The notes under the pieces are model-generated. The model was not told the DNA's origin and made no database searches. It worked only from the letters and a program-made list of their open reading frames with translations. A DNA stretch of 64,000 nucleotides, from assembly GCF_000372825.1 (NCBI RefSeq), contig NZ_KB910516.1, positions 148,911 to 212,910 of the forward strand, given 5' to 3'. Origin of the DNA: Methylobacterium sp. 77 (GTDB taxonomy: Bacteria > Pseudomonadota > Alphaproteobacteria > Rhizobiales > Beijerinckiaceae). Shown here piece after piece: positions 45,334 through 52,924 of this stretch; within the stretch, counting starts at the first letter, position 1, and each line of letters starts with the position of its first letter. The translations under genes were made by a program, and so were the position numbers.

Positions 45334-46361
45334 CCTCCCCGAACCGTCCCCGCGCCTTCCGCATACCCGCCGCCGAGCCGGCGGAGAGCATTGAAGGTCT
45401 CGTTCCGCCGCCGACGGCTCCGAACGCGGTCCGCATCGTCGAGGAGCCGTTCGAGATCGTCGAAGCGGCGGACGGCGTCGCCGTACCGGTGGCTCCGAAA
45501 TCGCGGGCGCCGTGGCTGTCCCTGCTGATGGTGGCGTTGGGCGGCCTCGTGTCCCTCGGGATCGGGCTATCGCTGGAACGGTTGATCGCCGACCTGTTCT
45601 CGGCCGCACCGTGGCTGGGTGGCGTCGCCATCGCGCTGCTCGTCGTCGCGGCCATCGCCTTCCTCGCCCTCGTGATGCGCGAACTTTCCGGCATCTGGCG
45701 CGAGCGCCGGATCGAGAAGCTGCGGGCGAAGGCGGTCGAGGCCCTCTCGACGCGGGACCATACCGGCGCGCAGGCCGTCGTCGCCGAACTGAGCACGCTC
45801 TACGCGACCCGGACCGGGCTCGCCGCCGGGCGTCAGCGCCTGGCGGCCCTGGGCGATACGATTCTCGATGTGGATGACCGCATCGGTCTCGCCGAGCACG
45901 AACTCCTCGAACCGCTCGACCGGCAGGCGCGCAACGCCATCGCCTCGGCGGCCAAGCAGGTCTCGGCCGTGACAGCGCTGAGCCCGCGCGCCATCGTCGA
46001 CGTGGCCTTCGTGGTCTTCGCCGCCGTGCGCCTGCTGCGCCAGATCGCGACGATCTATGGGGGGCGCCCCGGCTTTCTCGGCTTCCTGCGCCTCGCCCGC
46101 TCGGCCTTCGCGCATCTCACCGTCACGGGCGGAATGGCGGTGGGCGAGAGCATGATCCAGCAGGTGCTCGGCCTCGGCATCGCGGCGCGGGTTTCGGCCA
46201 AGCTCGGGGAGGGCGTGCTCAACGGCCTGATGACGGCGCGCTTCGGTCTCGCCGCTCTGGCGGTCTGCCGCCCGCTGCCCTTCGTGCGAGAGGAGCCGCC
46301 GCGCCTGTCGGATGTCGCCGGAGAGTTGCTGAAGCCGATGGGTGGTGGCGAGAAGGAGTGA
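45330..46361 (+). CDS. TIGR01620/YcjF-like membrane protein
   Basis: The 343-residue protein starts with a Pro-rich cytosolic region. Two membrane segments (about 55-78 and 88-110) and a DUF697/YcjF domain follow (about 200-325: AIVDVAFVVFAAVRLLRQIA and GMAVGESMIQQVLGLGIAAR). YcjF-like proteins pair with YcjX in envelope stress, but their activity is unknown. Its start is translationally coupled to the 53-residue ORF, so the three genes form one operon. Confidence 0.88.
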   Translation: MTSPNRPRAFRIPAAEPAESIEGLVPPPTAPNAVRIVEEPFEIVEAADGVAVPVAPKSRAPWLSLLMVALGGLVSLGIGLSLERLIADLFSAAPWLGGVAIALLVVAAIAFLALVMRELSGIWRERRIEKLRAKAVEALSTRDHTGAQAVVAELSTLYATRTGLAAGRQRLAALGDTILDVDDRIGLAEHELLEPLDRQARNAIASAAKQVSAVTALSPRAIVDVAFVVFAAVRLLRQIATIYGGRPGFLGFLRLARSAFAHLTVTGGMAVGESMIQQVLGLGIAARVSAKLGEGVLNGLMTARFGLAALAVCRPLPFVREEPPRLSDVAGELLKPMGGGEKE

Positions 46362-46386
46362 GCGACGCCTTTGCGCGCCCTCTGAA

Positions 46387-46938
46387 TCAAAGCCCCTTGA
46401 GAAAACCCGCCAGCCGCATCAGCCCTTCGGGCCACGGGCCGTGGCCGCTCGCCACGTTGATGTGGCCGGATTCGCCGGCATCGACCAGGGCCGAGCCCCA
46501 AGAGAAGGCGAAATCCTCGGCCCTGTCATAGGCGCAATAGGGGTCGTTGCGGCTCGCCACCAGCAAGGAGGGGAAGGTCAAAGGATCGCGCGGAACCGGC
46601 GCGAAGGCCGTGACGCTGGCAGGCAGGTTCGGTGTGCGCTCGACATCGGGGAACGCCACGAGGAGGGCGCCCTTGACCTTGCCGACGGGAAAAGTCGGCG
46701 CCGCTTGAACCGAGGCGACGACGCCGAGGCTGTGGGCGATGAGCATGACGGGCCGCGTCGCCGCTTCCACCGCCTCGACGATGCGTGCGCGCCACGCGGT
46801 CGCGTCGGGATGATGCCAATCGTCCTGCTCGACGATGCGGGCATTGGCCATCCGGGCGGCCCAGCCGGCCTGCCAATGGCCGTCTTCCGAGCCTGCATAG
46901 CCGGGAAGGATGAGGATATCGCAATCGGCGAGCTTCAT
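46387..46938 (-). CDS. RBBP9/YdeN-type serine hydrolase
   Basis: The 183-residue protein is a small alpha/beta hydrolase of the RBBP9/YdeN family. Visible residues: ILILPGYAGSEDGHWQ at the N-terminus, nucleophile Ser in LIAHSLGVVAS, Asp in SRNDPYC and His in GHINVASGHGPWPEG. The C-terminal GPWPEG block is family-typical. Substrates are unknown. Its stop is 25 bp from that of the convergent YcjF-like gene. Confidence 0.88.
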   Translation of the reverse strand: MKLADCDILILPGYAGSEDGHWQAGWAARMANARIVEQDDWHHPDATAWRARIVEAVEAATRPVMLIAHSLGVVASVQAAPTFPVGKVKGALLVAFPDVERTPNLPASVTAFAPVPRDPLTFPSLLVASRNDPYCAYDRAEDFAFSWGSALVDAGESGHINVASGHGPWPEGLMRLAGFLKGL

Positions 46939-46980
46939 CCTGCCCGGATAGCGGCTCGCTCGCGTGCCGTCGAGACGGGC

Positions 46981-48063
46981 TCAGGCGGAATCGCGCGGGA
47001 CTTCCGACCCCAAGGCATCCACGTCCAAGCCATCCACCGCCGCAGCATCGACGGCCAACGCGTCCACGGCCTGCCCGGCGAGGTTGGCGCCGTACAGGCG
47101 CGCGACGTCGATGCCGTTCAGGACCCGTATCCGGCCGGCCAAGCCGGCGAACTCACGAGCCTGCCCGAACGCGGCCTCCCGCGCGTGTGTCAGATCCACG
47201 GCCGCGAACCGGACCCGTTCCCCCGGCCGCCGCTGGGCGAGGCGGCGCAGGTCCGCCGAGATCACCGTCCCGATCTTCGGATAGCCTCCGGTTGTCTGGC
47301 GGTCGGCCATCAGGACGATCGGGAGGCCGTTGCCCGGTACCTGGATCGAACCGGCCACGGTGGCGTCCGAGACGATGTTGTAGCCGCCCGCGCCATGGCC
47401 GATGGCGGTGCCTTCGAGCTGGTAACCCATCCGGTCGGCGCGATGCGACACCGTAAAGGTGGAGCCGAGGAGGGTGTCGATCCCGGCCTTGGTGAAGTGG
47501 TCGGCCTGGGGCCCGAGCATGACGCGGATGGCGGCATCGCGGTCGAGCGCGACGGCATCCACGGTTCTGTCGCTCTGGGTCGGGCCATCCGACGCGGTGA
47601 AACGGAGATTGTCTCCCGGCTGGAACGCACGGCCACCGGTTCCGCCGATCCCGGCGCGCAGGTGCAGCGCAACGCTGCCGAGCACGGGATCCGCCAGGAA
47701 GCCGCCGGCCACGGCGAGGTAGACGAAGCTGCCTTCCCGCGGTGGATCGATGACCAGTTCCGCACCCATTTCCAGCATCACGGTGCGATGGCCCGCCATC
47801 GGCGCGCCGTCGATCCGGATGGTGCAGGGCGCTCCGGCCACGGCGAACCATCCTCGTCCGGCCGCCATTACGAAGCGGCCGCCGCCGAGACCGAGTTCGA
47901 GAGCGGGCGCGTCGGCCCGGTTGCCGACGAGGGCATTGGCGGTCGCCATGGCGAGGCGGTCCATGGCGCCGGAGCCGGACAGGCCGTAGCGCTGGTAGCC
48001 CGTCCTGCCGCCATCCTGGAGGCCGAGGACGCCGCTGCATCGCTCGATCGTGAGCCGGCCCAT
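46981..48063 (-). CDS. pxpC: 5-oxoprolinase subunit C-like (biotin-dependent carboxyltransferase family, PxpC/KipA)
   Basis: The 360-residue protein matches PxpC/KipA, the family that with PxpA and PxpB hydrolyses 5-oxoproline to glutamate using ATP. Landmarks: RCSGVLGLQDGGRTGYQRYG at the N-terminus, SGAMDRLAMATANALVGN, a ADRMGYQLEG region and LMADRQTTGGYPKIGTV. ATG at 48063 overlaps the pxpB stop by 1 nt (TGATG). The last 40 residues are an Ala/Val/Asp-rich extension. The longer frame upstream overlaps pxpB and is not used. Confidence 0.87.
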   Translation of the reverse strand: MGRLTIERCSGVLGLQDGGRTGYQRYGLSGSGAMDRLAMATANALVGNRADAPALELGLGGGRFVMAAGRGWFAVAGAPCTIRIDGAPMAGHRTVMLEMGAELVIDPPREGSFVYLAVAGGFLADPVLGSVALHLRAGIGGTGGRAFQPGDNLRFTASDGPTQSDRTVDAVALDRDAAIRVMLGPQADHFTKAGIDTLLGSTFTVSHRADRMGYQLEGTAIGHGAGGYNIVSDATVAGSIQVPGNGLPIVLMADRQTTGGYPKIGTVISADLRRLAQRRPGERVRFAAVDLTHAREAAFGQAREFAGLAGRIRVLNGIDVARLYGANLAGQAVDALAVDAAAVDGLDVDALGSEVPRDSA

Positions 48064-48812
48064 CAACGTGCCGTCTCGCATTCGGCGATGCGTTCGCCGG
48101 CCTGCGCCGCCTTGTCCAGGGCCTCCCAACGGTCGGGCTCGATGGGGATGAAGCGGATCGCGTCGCCGGGCTCGAACAGGAAGACCGGATCGCGCCCGGG
48201 CAAGAACGAGCGGACGGGGGTGCGCCCTAGCAGGTGCCACCCGCTCGGCGCGGCGATGCTCGCCACCAGTGCCTGTACGCCGCCGATCGAGATGGTGCCG
48301 GCCGGCGTCACCGGCCTGGGGCTTTCACGGCGTGAGAGAGCCAGACTCGGGTCGAGGCCGGACAAATAGGCATAGCCCGGCAGGAAGCCGTTCATGGCGA
48401 CGCGATACCGGGGCGCGGCATGCCGGTGCATGACCTCGTCGGCGCTCAGCCCGTGATGGGCGGCGACATCGTCGAGATCGATGCCGAACGAGCCGCCATA
48501 GACGACGGGAATGCGCCACAGCCGGTTCGGGACCGCGTCGGCGGAGGATGCGTCGATCAGGGCGAGAAGCTTGGTTTCGATGCTGGTGGGATCGACCGCG
48601 CAAGGATCGACGTGAAGGGTCAGCGAGCGGTAGGTGGGAACGGCTTCGACGAGCCCAGGAATCTGCGCGTCCCGCACGTGACGGTCGAGGGCGAGGATTG
48701 CCGCGTTGGCGGCAGGGTCGATCCGATCGCCGAACTCGACGCAGAGGGCGGTGTCGCCGCACCAGAGCAGGCGGGGCGCAGGGACTGTCACGGCTGACAC
48801 GGCCTCGCTCAT
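48063..48812 (-). CDS. pxpB: 5-oxoprolinase subunit B-like (PxpB/KipI)
   Basis: The 249-residue protein is a PxpB/KipI allophanate hydrolase subunit 1-type protein. Motifs: LVEAVPTYRSLTLHVDP, RIPVVYGGSFGIDLDDVA, MNGFLPGYAYLSGLDP and SIGGVQALVASIAAPSGWHL. It is overlapped by pxpC. The usual third gene, pxpA (LamB/YcsF), is not next to them; the gene upstream is a small stress-type protein. Function may therefore depend on a PxpA encoded elsewhere. Confidence 0.87.
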   Translation of the reverse strand: MSEAVSAVTVPAPRLLWCGDTALCVEFGDRIDPAANAAILALDRHVRDAQIPGLVEAVPTYRSLTLHVDPCAVDPTSIETKLLALIDASSADAVPNRLWRIPVVYGGSFGIDLDDVAAHHGLSADEVMHRHAAPRYRVAMNGFLPGYAYLSGLDPSLALSRRESPRPVTPAGTISIGGVQALVASIAAPSGWHLLGRTPVRSFLPGRDPVFLFEPGDAIRFIPIEPDRWEALDKAAQAGERIAECETAR

Positions 48813-48933
48813 CGCATCGCCCCAAGGTCCGGCGCGGTCTGAACCGCCCGGACGATCGCCGACCGTCTCAACATGAAGGGGCGGCGCTGTCGAGCGCCGC
48901 CCCTGTCAACGTCGATCTACGGTGGAAAGCCGC

Positions 48934-49623
48934 TCAATGCGTCCGAACGGGTGGCACGTCAGGCTTGCGGAACGGCTCGGCGGCCCGCTGCGTCGCCGCG
49001 TTGAGGCTGTCGGGATCGAGCGCACTCTCCACGAACTCACGGCCACGATCTGCGAAGTCGCGGGCGTAGCGCAGGCCCTGGTCCTTCACTTCGTCGGCCC
49101 AGGGACCCACCGCCTCGTCCTCACGGCGCGTTCTCGGGAGCAGGGCGCCGAGCAGCAGGCCGGCGGCCAAACCGACCACGCCGACGAGGAGCGGGTTCTC
49201 GGTGACGAAATGTTCGACCGAGGTTTTGCCGCGATCGAGACGTTGGCTTCCACGTTCGGCGAATTCGCCGATGCGGCGTCGGCTCGACTGATGGGCATCG
49301 GCCGCCCAGTCGCGGGCGTCGTCGTAGCTGTCCGAGGCGCGCTCGCGAAGGGAATCGGCCTTATCCTTCACCGTGTCGCGCATATCCAGCGCCGCGGCCT
49401 TGGCTCGCTCGGCATAGCCTTCGGCCTTCGCCTGAACCTCGTCGACGGCATCGCCGGCCCGATCGTGAAGCCTGTCGGCGGCCGCTCTCGCCTCGTTGCC
49501 GGCTCGCTCGGAAACATCGTGAAGCGAGCGCCGTGAATCGTCGCCGTGCGGAAGGCCCGCCGCGACCGCAATGTCGTCGGGAAGCGAGGTCTTGGGCTCG
49601 CCCGGATGGCTGCTGTGGCTCAT
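48934..49623 (-). CDS. YtxH/DUF883-like envelope stress protein
   Basis: The 229-residue protein is a long charged amphipathic helix (about 30-135, Ala/Asp/Arg-rich) followed by VEHFVTENPLLVGVVGLAAG and LLLGALLPRTRRE. That is the membrane anchor pattern of ElaB/DUF883 proteins, though here a further polar tail follows. ATG at 49623 has AGGAG 8 nt upstream. It is last in a same-direction set of four small envelope genes, as often seen in the general stress regulon of alphaproteobacteria. Role unknown. Confidence 0.75.
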   Translation of the reverse strand: MSHSSHPGEPKTSLPDDIAVAAGLPHGDDSRRSLHDVSERAGNEARAAADRLHDRAGDAVDEVQAKAEGYAERAKAAALDMRDTVKDKADSLRERASDSYDDARDWAADAHQSSRRRIGEFAERGSQRLDRGKTSVEHFVTENPLLVGVVGLAAGLLLGALLPRTRREDEAVGPWADEVKDQGLRYARDFADRGREFVESALDPDSLNAATQRAAEPFRKPDVPPVRTH

Positions 49624-49698
49624 GGAAGCAACTCCTGTCGAATGGGAAGGAACGGCGTCGCCGCTTGGTCGGTCAGATCGCGATCGGCCCCTGAGGGC

Positions 49699-50088
49699 TC
49701 AAATCTGGGTTTCCTCGGCCAGTTCCTTCACGGGCTGGCGGGTCGGCAGGTCGGGATCGTAGATTTTGGCCGCTGCGTTCTGCGTCACCGGCAAGGCATC
49801 GTTCGGATCGATCAGGCGACCGTTGGGAACCGTCTTGTTCTGCTTGGCCGTGCGATGAAGCAGCCAGCCGATGCCGGCCGCGATGAGGAGGACGGGAACG
49901 GGATTGCGGCGCACGGCGTCCAAGGCCCCGTCATAGGCACCGCTCAGCGGCGTACGACGGACGTTACCCAGCATGTCGTCGACGATGCTGGTCACCGAAA
50001 GTCTGTCCTGGATCCGGTCGATGGTCTGGTCGAGGCGGGCACGGCTCGCCTCGATGTCCTTCTCGAGGTCGTTCAACGATTCACTCAT
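49699..50088 (-). CDS. DUF3618 domain protein
   Basis: The 129-residue protein matches DUF3618: an N-terminal helix DLEKDIEASRARLDQTIDRI followed by a single membrane segment (PVPVLLIAAGIGWLL, about 70-84) and a polar tail. The ATG at 50088 overlaps the stop of the holin-like gene (ATGA), so the two are coupled. DUF3618 proteins usually occur together with the DUF1469 holin-like protein, as here. Confidence 0.85.
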   Translation of the reverse strand: MSESLNDLEKDIEASRARLDQTIDRIQDRLSVTSIVDDMLGNVRRTPLSGAYDGALDAVRRNPVPVLLIAAGIGWLLHRTAKQNKTVPNGRLIDPNDALPVTQNAAAKIYDPDLPTRQPVKELAEETQI

Positions 50089-50486
50089 CCCGAAACCCTT
50101 TCCGACAGCGCGCGCGCATCCTGGCGCATCTGCCGCGTGGTCCGTGTCGGCGCCAGAGTGGAGAGCGACATGGTGCTGCGCCCGATCAGGGCGAAAATGA
50201 TGGCGACGACGAGAAGCACGCCTCCGACGATGAGCGCGGACAGGGCTTCCGAATGCACCACCGTCGCGAGCCACTTCACAAGGGCGTCGACGAGGACGAA
50301 GAGGGCGACGACTCCGAACACGCCGGCGCCGACCATGAGGGCGAGGCCGATGAAGAGCGTGCGGACGTTGCTCGTCATCTCGTTGCGGAAGAGCGCCATC
50401 TCCTTGCGCGCGAGTTCGCTCGTCTCGCGCAAGGCATCGCCGATGAGGCTCTGGATGCTGGATTGAGGGCCGTTCGACATGATCAC
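50085..50486 (-). CDS. DUF1469 'phage holin superfamily III' membrane protein
   Basis: The 133-residue protein starts with a soluble helix (SIQSLIGDALRETSELARKE) and has two membrane segments (about 43-68 and 82-103). It matches the DUF1469 family, labelled holin only by distant similarity. The neighbours are stress-type, not phage-type, so an envelope-stress role is more likely than lysis. Its stop overlaps the DUF3618 start. The gene in front ends 5 nt before. Confidence 0.87.
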   Translation of the reverse strand: MIMSNGPQSSIQSLIGDALRETSELARKEMALFRNEMTSNVRTLFIGLALMVGAGVFGVVALFVLVDALVKWLATVVHSEALSALIVGGVLLVVAIIFALIGRSTMSLSTLAPTRTTRQMRQDARALSERVSG

Positions 50487-50491
50487 GCGGC

Positions 50492-51004
50492 CTAACTGCG
50501 GAAGGAGTCGCGGGCGTCGCGATCGGTCGCGATGCTCGACGATTTGATGAAACGCGAGACGATGAGGCCGGTCACGAAGGTCGCGACGGCGACGGCGACG
50601 GGCGCCCGGCGGGCGAAAGCCTCCGCATCGTCGTAGAACTCGGCGAAGCTGCGGTTCTCGATCGAGGTGCCGAACTGTTCTAGGCCCTCGGCGGCGCTGT
50701 CGAAGAACGCCTTGATGTTCGGCTTGTCATCGAAGGACTTGCTCGAATCCCTCAGACCCTGCGCGAGATCGTGGACCGATTGGGCCGCGTCGCCCTTGCG
50801 ACGGTCGGCATAGTCGGTGGCCTGGGCGCGCGCCGCCGAGACGAAGCCCCGGCCGCGCTCGACGGCCACATCCGCGATGCCCTCGACATCGCCCTTGAGA
50901 GCCTTCCAGTCACCGCCAGGATTCGCGCCCGCCTGACTCGCGGCGCTGCCGATGCCGGGATCGTTCATGGCGGATGCCGGCCCTGTGGGGTGGTTTGCGT
51001 TCAC
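50492..51004 (-). CDS. Hypothetical envelope stress protein, first gene of the cluster
   Basis: The 170-residue protein has a Gly/Asn-rich N-terminus, then WKALKGDVEGIADVAVERGR (amphipathic helix) and a C-terminal membrane segment (APVAVAVATFVTGLIVSRFI) followed by a short polar end. No family assigned; the arrangement is DUF883-like. GTG at 51004 sits 7 nt after AGGAG and fits better than the ATG at 51010, which is 1 nt from it. It lies 5 nt before the holin-like gene and behind an EcfG-like promoter. Confidence 0.72.
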   Translation of the reverse strand: MNANHPTGPASAMNDPGIGSAASQAGANPGGDWKALKGDVEGIADVAVERGRGFVSAARAQATDYADRRKGDAAQSVHDLAQGLRDSSKSFDDKPNIKAFFDSAAEGLEQFGTSIENRSFAEFYDDAEAFARRAPVAVAVATFVTGLIVSRFIKSSSIATDRDARDSFRS

Positions 51005-51051
51005 GGGCATACTCCTCGATGGCGTTCGGTCAGTGTGATGTGTTGCTCATC

Positions 51052-51077
51052 AACATCACGGCAAGAGACGCGGTTCC
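51052..51077 (-). promoter_or_regulatory. EcfG-like promoter of the stress cluster
   Basis: Read on the minus strand, GGAAC (51073-51077) and TGTT (51052-51055) are separated by 17 nt. The alphaproteobacterial general stress sigma factor EcfG recognises about GGAAC-N16/17-CGTT. The last element differs at one base. It lies about 40 nt before the first gene, a normal leader length. Confidence 0.5.
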
Positions 51078-51163
51078 GCAGGGAATCCGGCTTGCTGGAG
51101 TTAGTCCGTTCGCCGCCCGCGACATCATTCAGGCGAGCGTGTCAGCCAGCGTTCACAATCGAG

Positions 51164-51197
51164 CCCCTAACCCGGTCAAGCTTGACCGTATTAGGGG
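51164..51197. repeat. 34-bp interrupted palindrome in the divergent region
   Basis: Outer arms CCCCTAA (51164-51170) and TTAGGGG (51191-51197) enclose a perfect 16-bp palindrome CGGTCAAGCTTGACCG (51173-51188), with 2-nt bulges between. It lies between two divergent promoters. It could be a regulator-binding site or a transcription barrier; there is no T run for a terminator. Confidence 0.55.
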
Positions 51198-51337
51198 TGC
51201 CGTCATGGTGGGTCATTGTGCGACGCGGCGACGGCGATCCCCCGCAGATCGGACATTCGCATCTGCGTACCCTGGCCGTGGGCGATGCCGTCGGTTAGGC
51301 TGACTGACGAATGTGAACATACGTAGCCGTAACGGAC

Positions 51338-51362
51338 GGATCACGGTCGCGTTACGCGCGTT
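51338..51362 (+). promoter_or_regulatory. Weak EcfG-like promoter before otsA
   Basis: GGATC (51338-51342) and CGTT (51359-51362) are 16 nt apart, 67 bp before otsA. The -35 differs at one normally invariant base (A to T), so this is a weak candidate. otsA often belongs to the general stress regulon in this group. Confidence 0.3.
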
Positions 51363-51429
51363 GAATGTCGGAATCATCCTGTCCGGCGCGCCCAAGGTGC
51401 GTCGCACGCTGAGGACCGGAGCCCACTGA

Positions 51430-52854
51430 GTGGCACGCCTTGTCATCGTATCGAACCGAGTGGCCGTCCCCGAGGAGAACGGTAAATCCGTCGCCGCGGG
51501 AGGGCTGGCGGTGGCCGTCAAAGAGGCCTTCACGTCCTATGAGGGATTGTGGTTCGGCTGGAGCGGCAAGGTCGTCGAAGATCCGTCCGATGAGCCCGAA
51601 CTCATCGACCGTGGACGCGTGCAATACGCCGTCGTCGATCTCTCGCCGCAGGACCACCGCGAATATTACAGCGGGTTCGCCAATCGCGCGCTCTGGCCGA
51701 TCATGCATTACCGGCTCGGTCTCGGTGCCTTCTCGCGCTCCGACTATGCCGGCTACCAGCGCGTCAACCGCATCTTCGCGCGGGCGCTCGCCAAGCTGAT
51801 CGAGCCCGACGACATCATCTGGGTACACGATTACCACCTGCTGCCCCTGGCCTCGGAACTGCGCGGCCTCGGCATCGCCAACCCGATCGGCTATTTCCAC
51901 CACATCCCGTGGCCCGCGGCCGACGTGTTCAACACGCTCCCCGCCAGCGGCGACCTTTTGCGCGGAATCGCCGATTACGACCTGATCGGCCTGCAGACCG
52001 ACCCGGATGTCCACAACCTTTCGCGTAACCTCATCGACGTCTTGCGGGCGATCCCGCTTGGCGGCGGGTCGCTGATGGTCGATGGGCGCCGCACCCGCAT
52101 CCGCAGTTTCCCGATCGGCATCGACGTCGCCGGGTTCAAGGAAGCGGCGGAGAATGCCGGAGCGAACAAGACCGTTCGCGATACGATGGCCGGACTGCGC
52201 ACGCGCAAGCTCCTCATCGGCGTCGATCGGCTCGACTATTCCAAGGGTGTGCCCGAGCGGATGGAGGCTGTGGACCGCTTTTTCGCCTCGAATCCCGACC
52301 AGCGCGGCAACGTCGTCTATCTTCAGATCACCCCTAAATCGCGTACCGAAGTCCCCGAATACGAGGAACTCAGCCGCGAGGTGAACGAGACCGTCGGCGA
52401 GATCAACGGCGCCCTCGGCGAACCGAACTGGACTCCGATCCAGTATGTGACGAAGGCGTATCCGCGCCCCGTTCTCGCCGGGCTCTACCGGGCCGCCCGC
52501 GTCGGATTGGTGACGCCCATGCGCGACGGCATGAACCTCGTCGCGAAGGAATACATCGTCGCTCAGACCGCGGACGATCCCGGCGTCCTCGTCCTGTCGA
52601 AATTCGCGGGCGCGTCGCGGCAGCTTCCCGAGGCGCTGCTGGTGAACCCCTACGACCGGTTCGAGGTGGCGGAAGCCATCCGTACCGCCCTCTACATGCC
52701 GCGAGGCGAGCGGATCGAGCGCTGGAAGCCGATGGTCGAGCGGATGACGCGGGAAGACGTCGATTGGTGGGCACGCAATTTCTTGACGGACCTCGAGAAC
52801 TTCCGCACCGTCGAGCGTGAGCCGCCGCGCGCTGCGGCCGCCGCCGCCGAGTAG
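51430..52854 (+). CDS. otsA: Trehalose-6-phosphate synthase
   Basis: OtsA transfers glucose from UDP-glucose to glucose-6-phosphate to make trehalose-6-phosphate, an osmoprotectant precursor. The 474-residue GT20 enzyme has GGLAVAVKEAF near the N-terminus, WVHDYHLLPLASELR, and RLDYSKGVPERMEAVDRFF. The nucleotide-binding TPMRDGMNLVAKEYI lies near the end. GTG at 51430 has GGAG 8 nt upstream. No otsB phosphatase is next to it; glgX follows 70 bp later. Regulation by the general stress response is suggested by the promoter and the divergent cluster. Confidence 0.95.
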   Translation: MARLVIVSNRVAVPEENGKSVAAGGLAVAVKEAFTSYEGLWFGWSGKVVEDPSDEPELIDRGRVQYAVVDLSPQDHREYYSGFANRALWPIMHYRLGLGAFSRSDYAGYQRVNRIFARALAKLIEPDDIIWVHDYHLLPLASELRGLGIANPIGYFHHIPWPAADVFNTLPASGDLLRGIADYDLIGLQTDPDVHNLSRNLIDVLRAIPLGGGSLMVDGRRTRIRSFPIGIDVAGFKEAAENAGANKTVRDTMAGLRTRKLLIGVDRLDYSKGVPERMEAVDRFFASNPDQRGNVVYLQITPKSRTEVPEYEELSREVNETVGEINGALGEPNWTPIQYVTKAYPRPVLAGLYRAARVGLVTPMRDGMNLVAKEYIVAQTADDPGVLVLSKFAGASRQLPEALLVNPYDRFEVAEAIRTALYMPRGERIERWKPMVERMTREDVDWWARNFLTDLENFRTVEREPPRAAAAAAE

Positions 52855-52924
52855 CGCACTCCTCTTTCGTCCAACGGCTGGCCGGAAAAGAGGTCGCTCC
52901 GGCGATCTCTTACGAAGGACGTTC

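Larger units (their letters stand above)
51011..51429. other. Intergenic region, 419 bp, divergent stress promoters
   Basis: This gap separates the stress cluster (minus) and otsA (plus). It holds an EcfG-like promoter for each side and a 34-bp palindrome at 51164-51197. No ORF or RNA gene is credible. Confidence 0.6.

Noticed and set aside
50085..50486. Holin gene as evidence of a prophage
   Set aside because: No phage gene is near, and the neighbours are stress-type envelope proteins; the holin label is a distant similarity.
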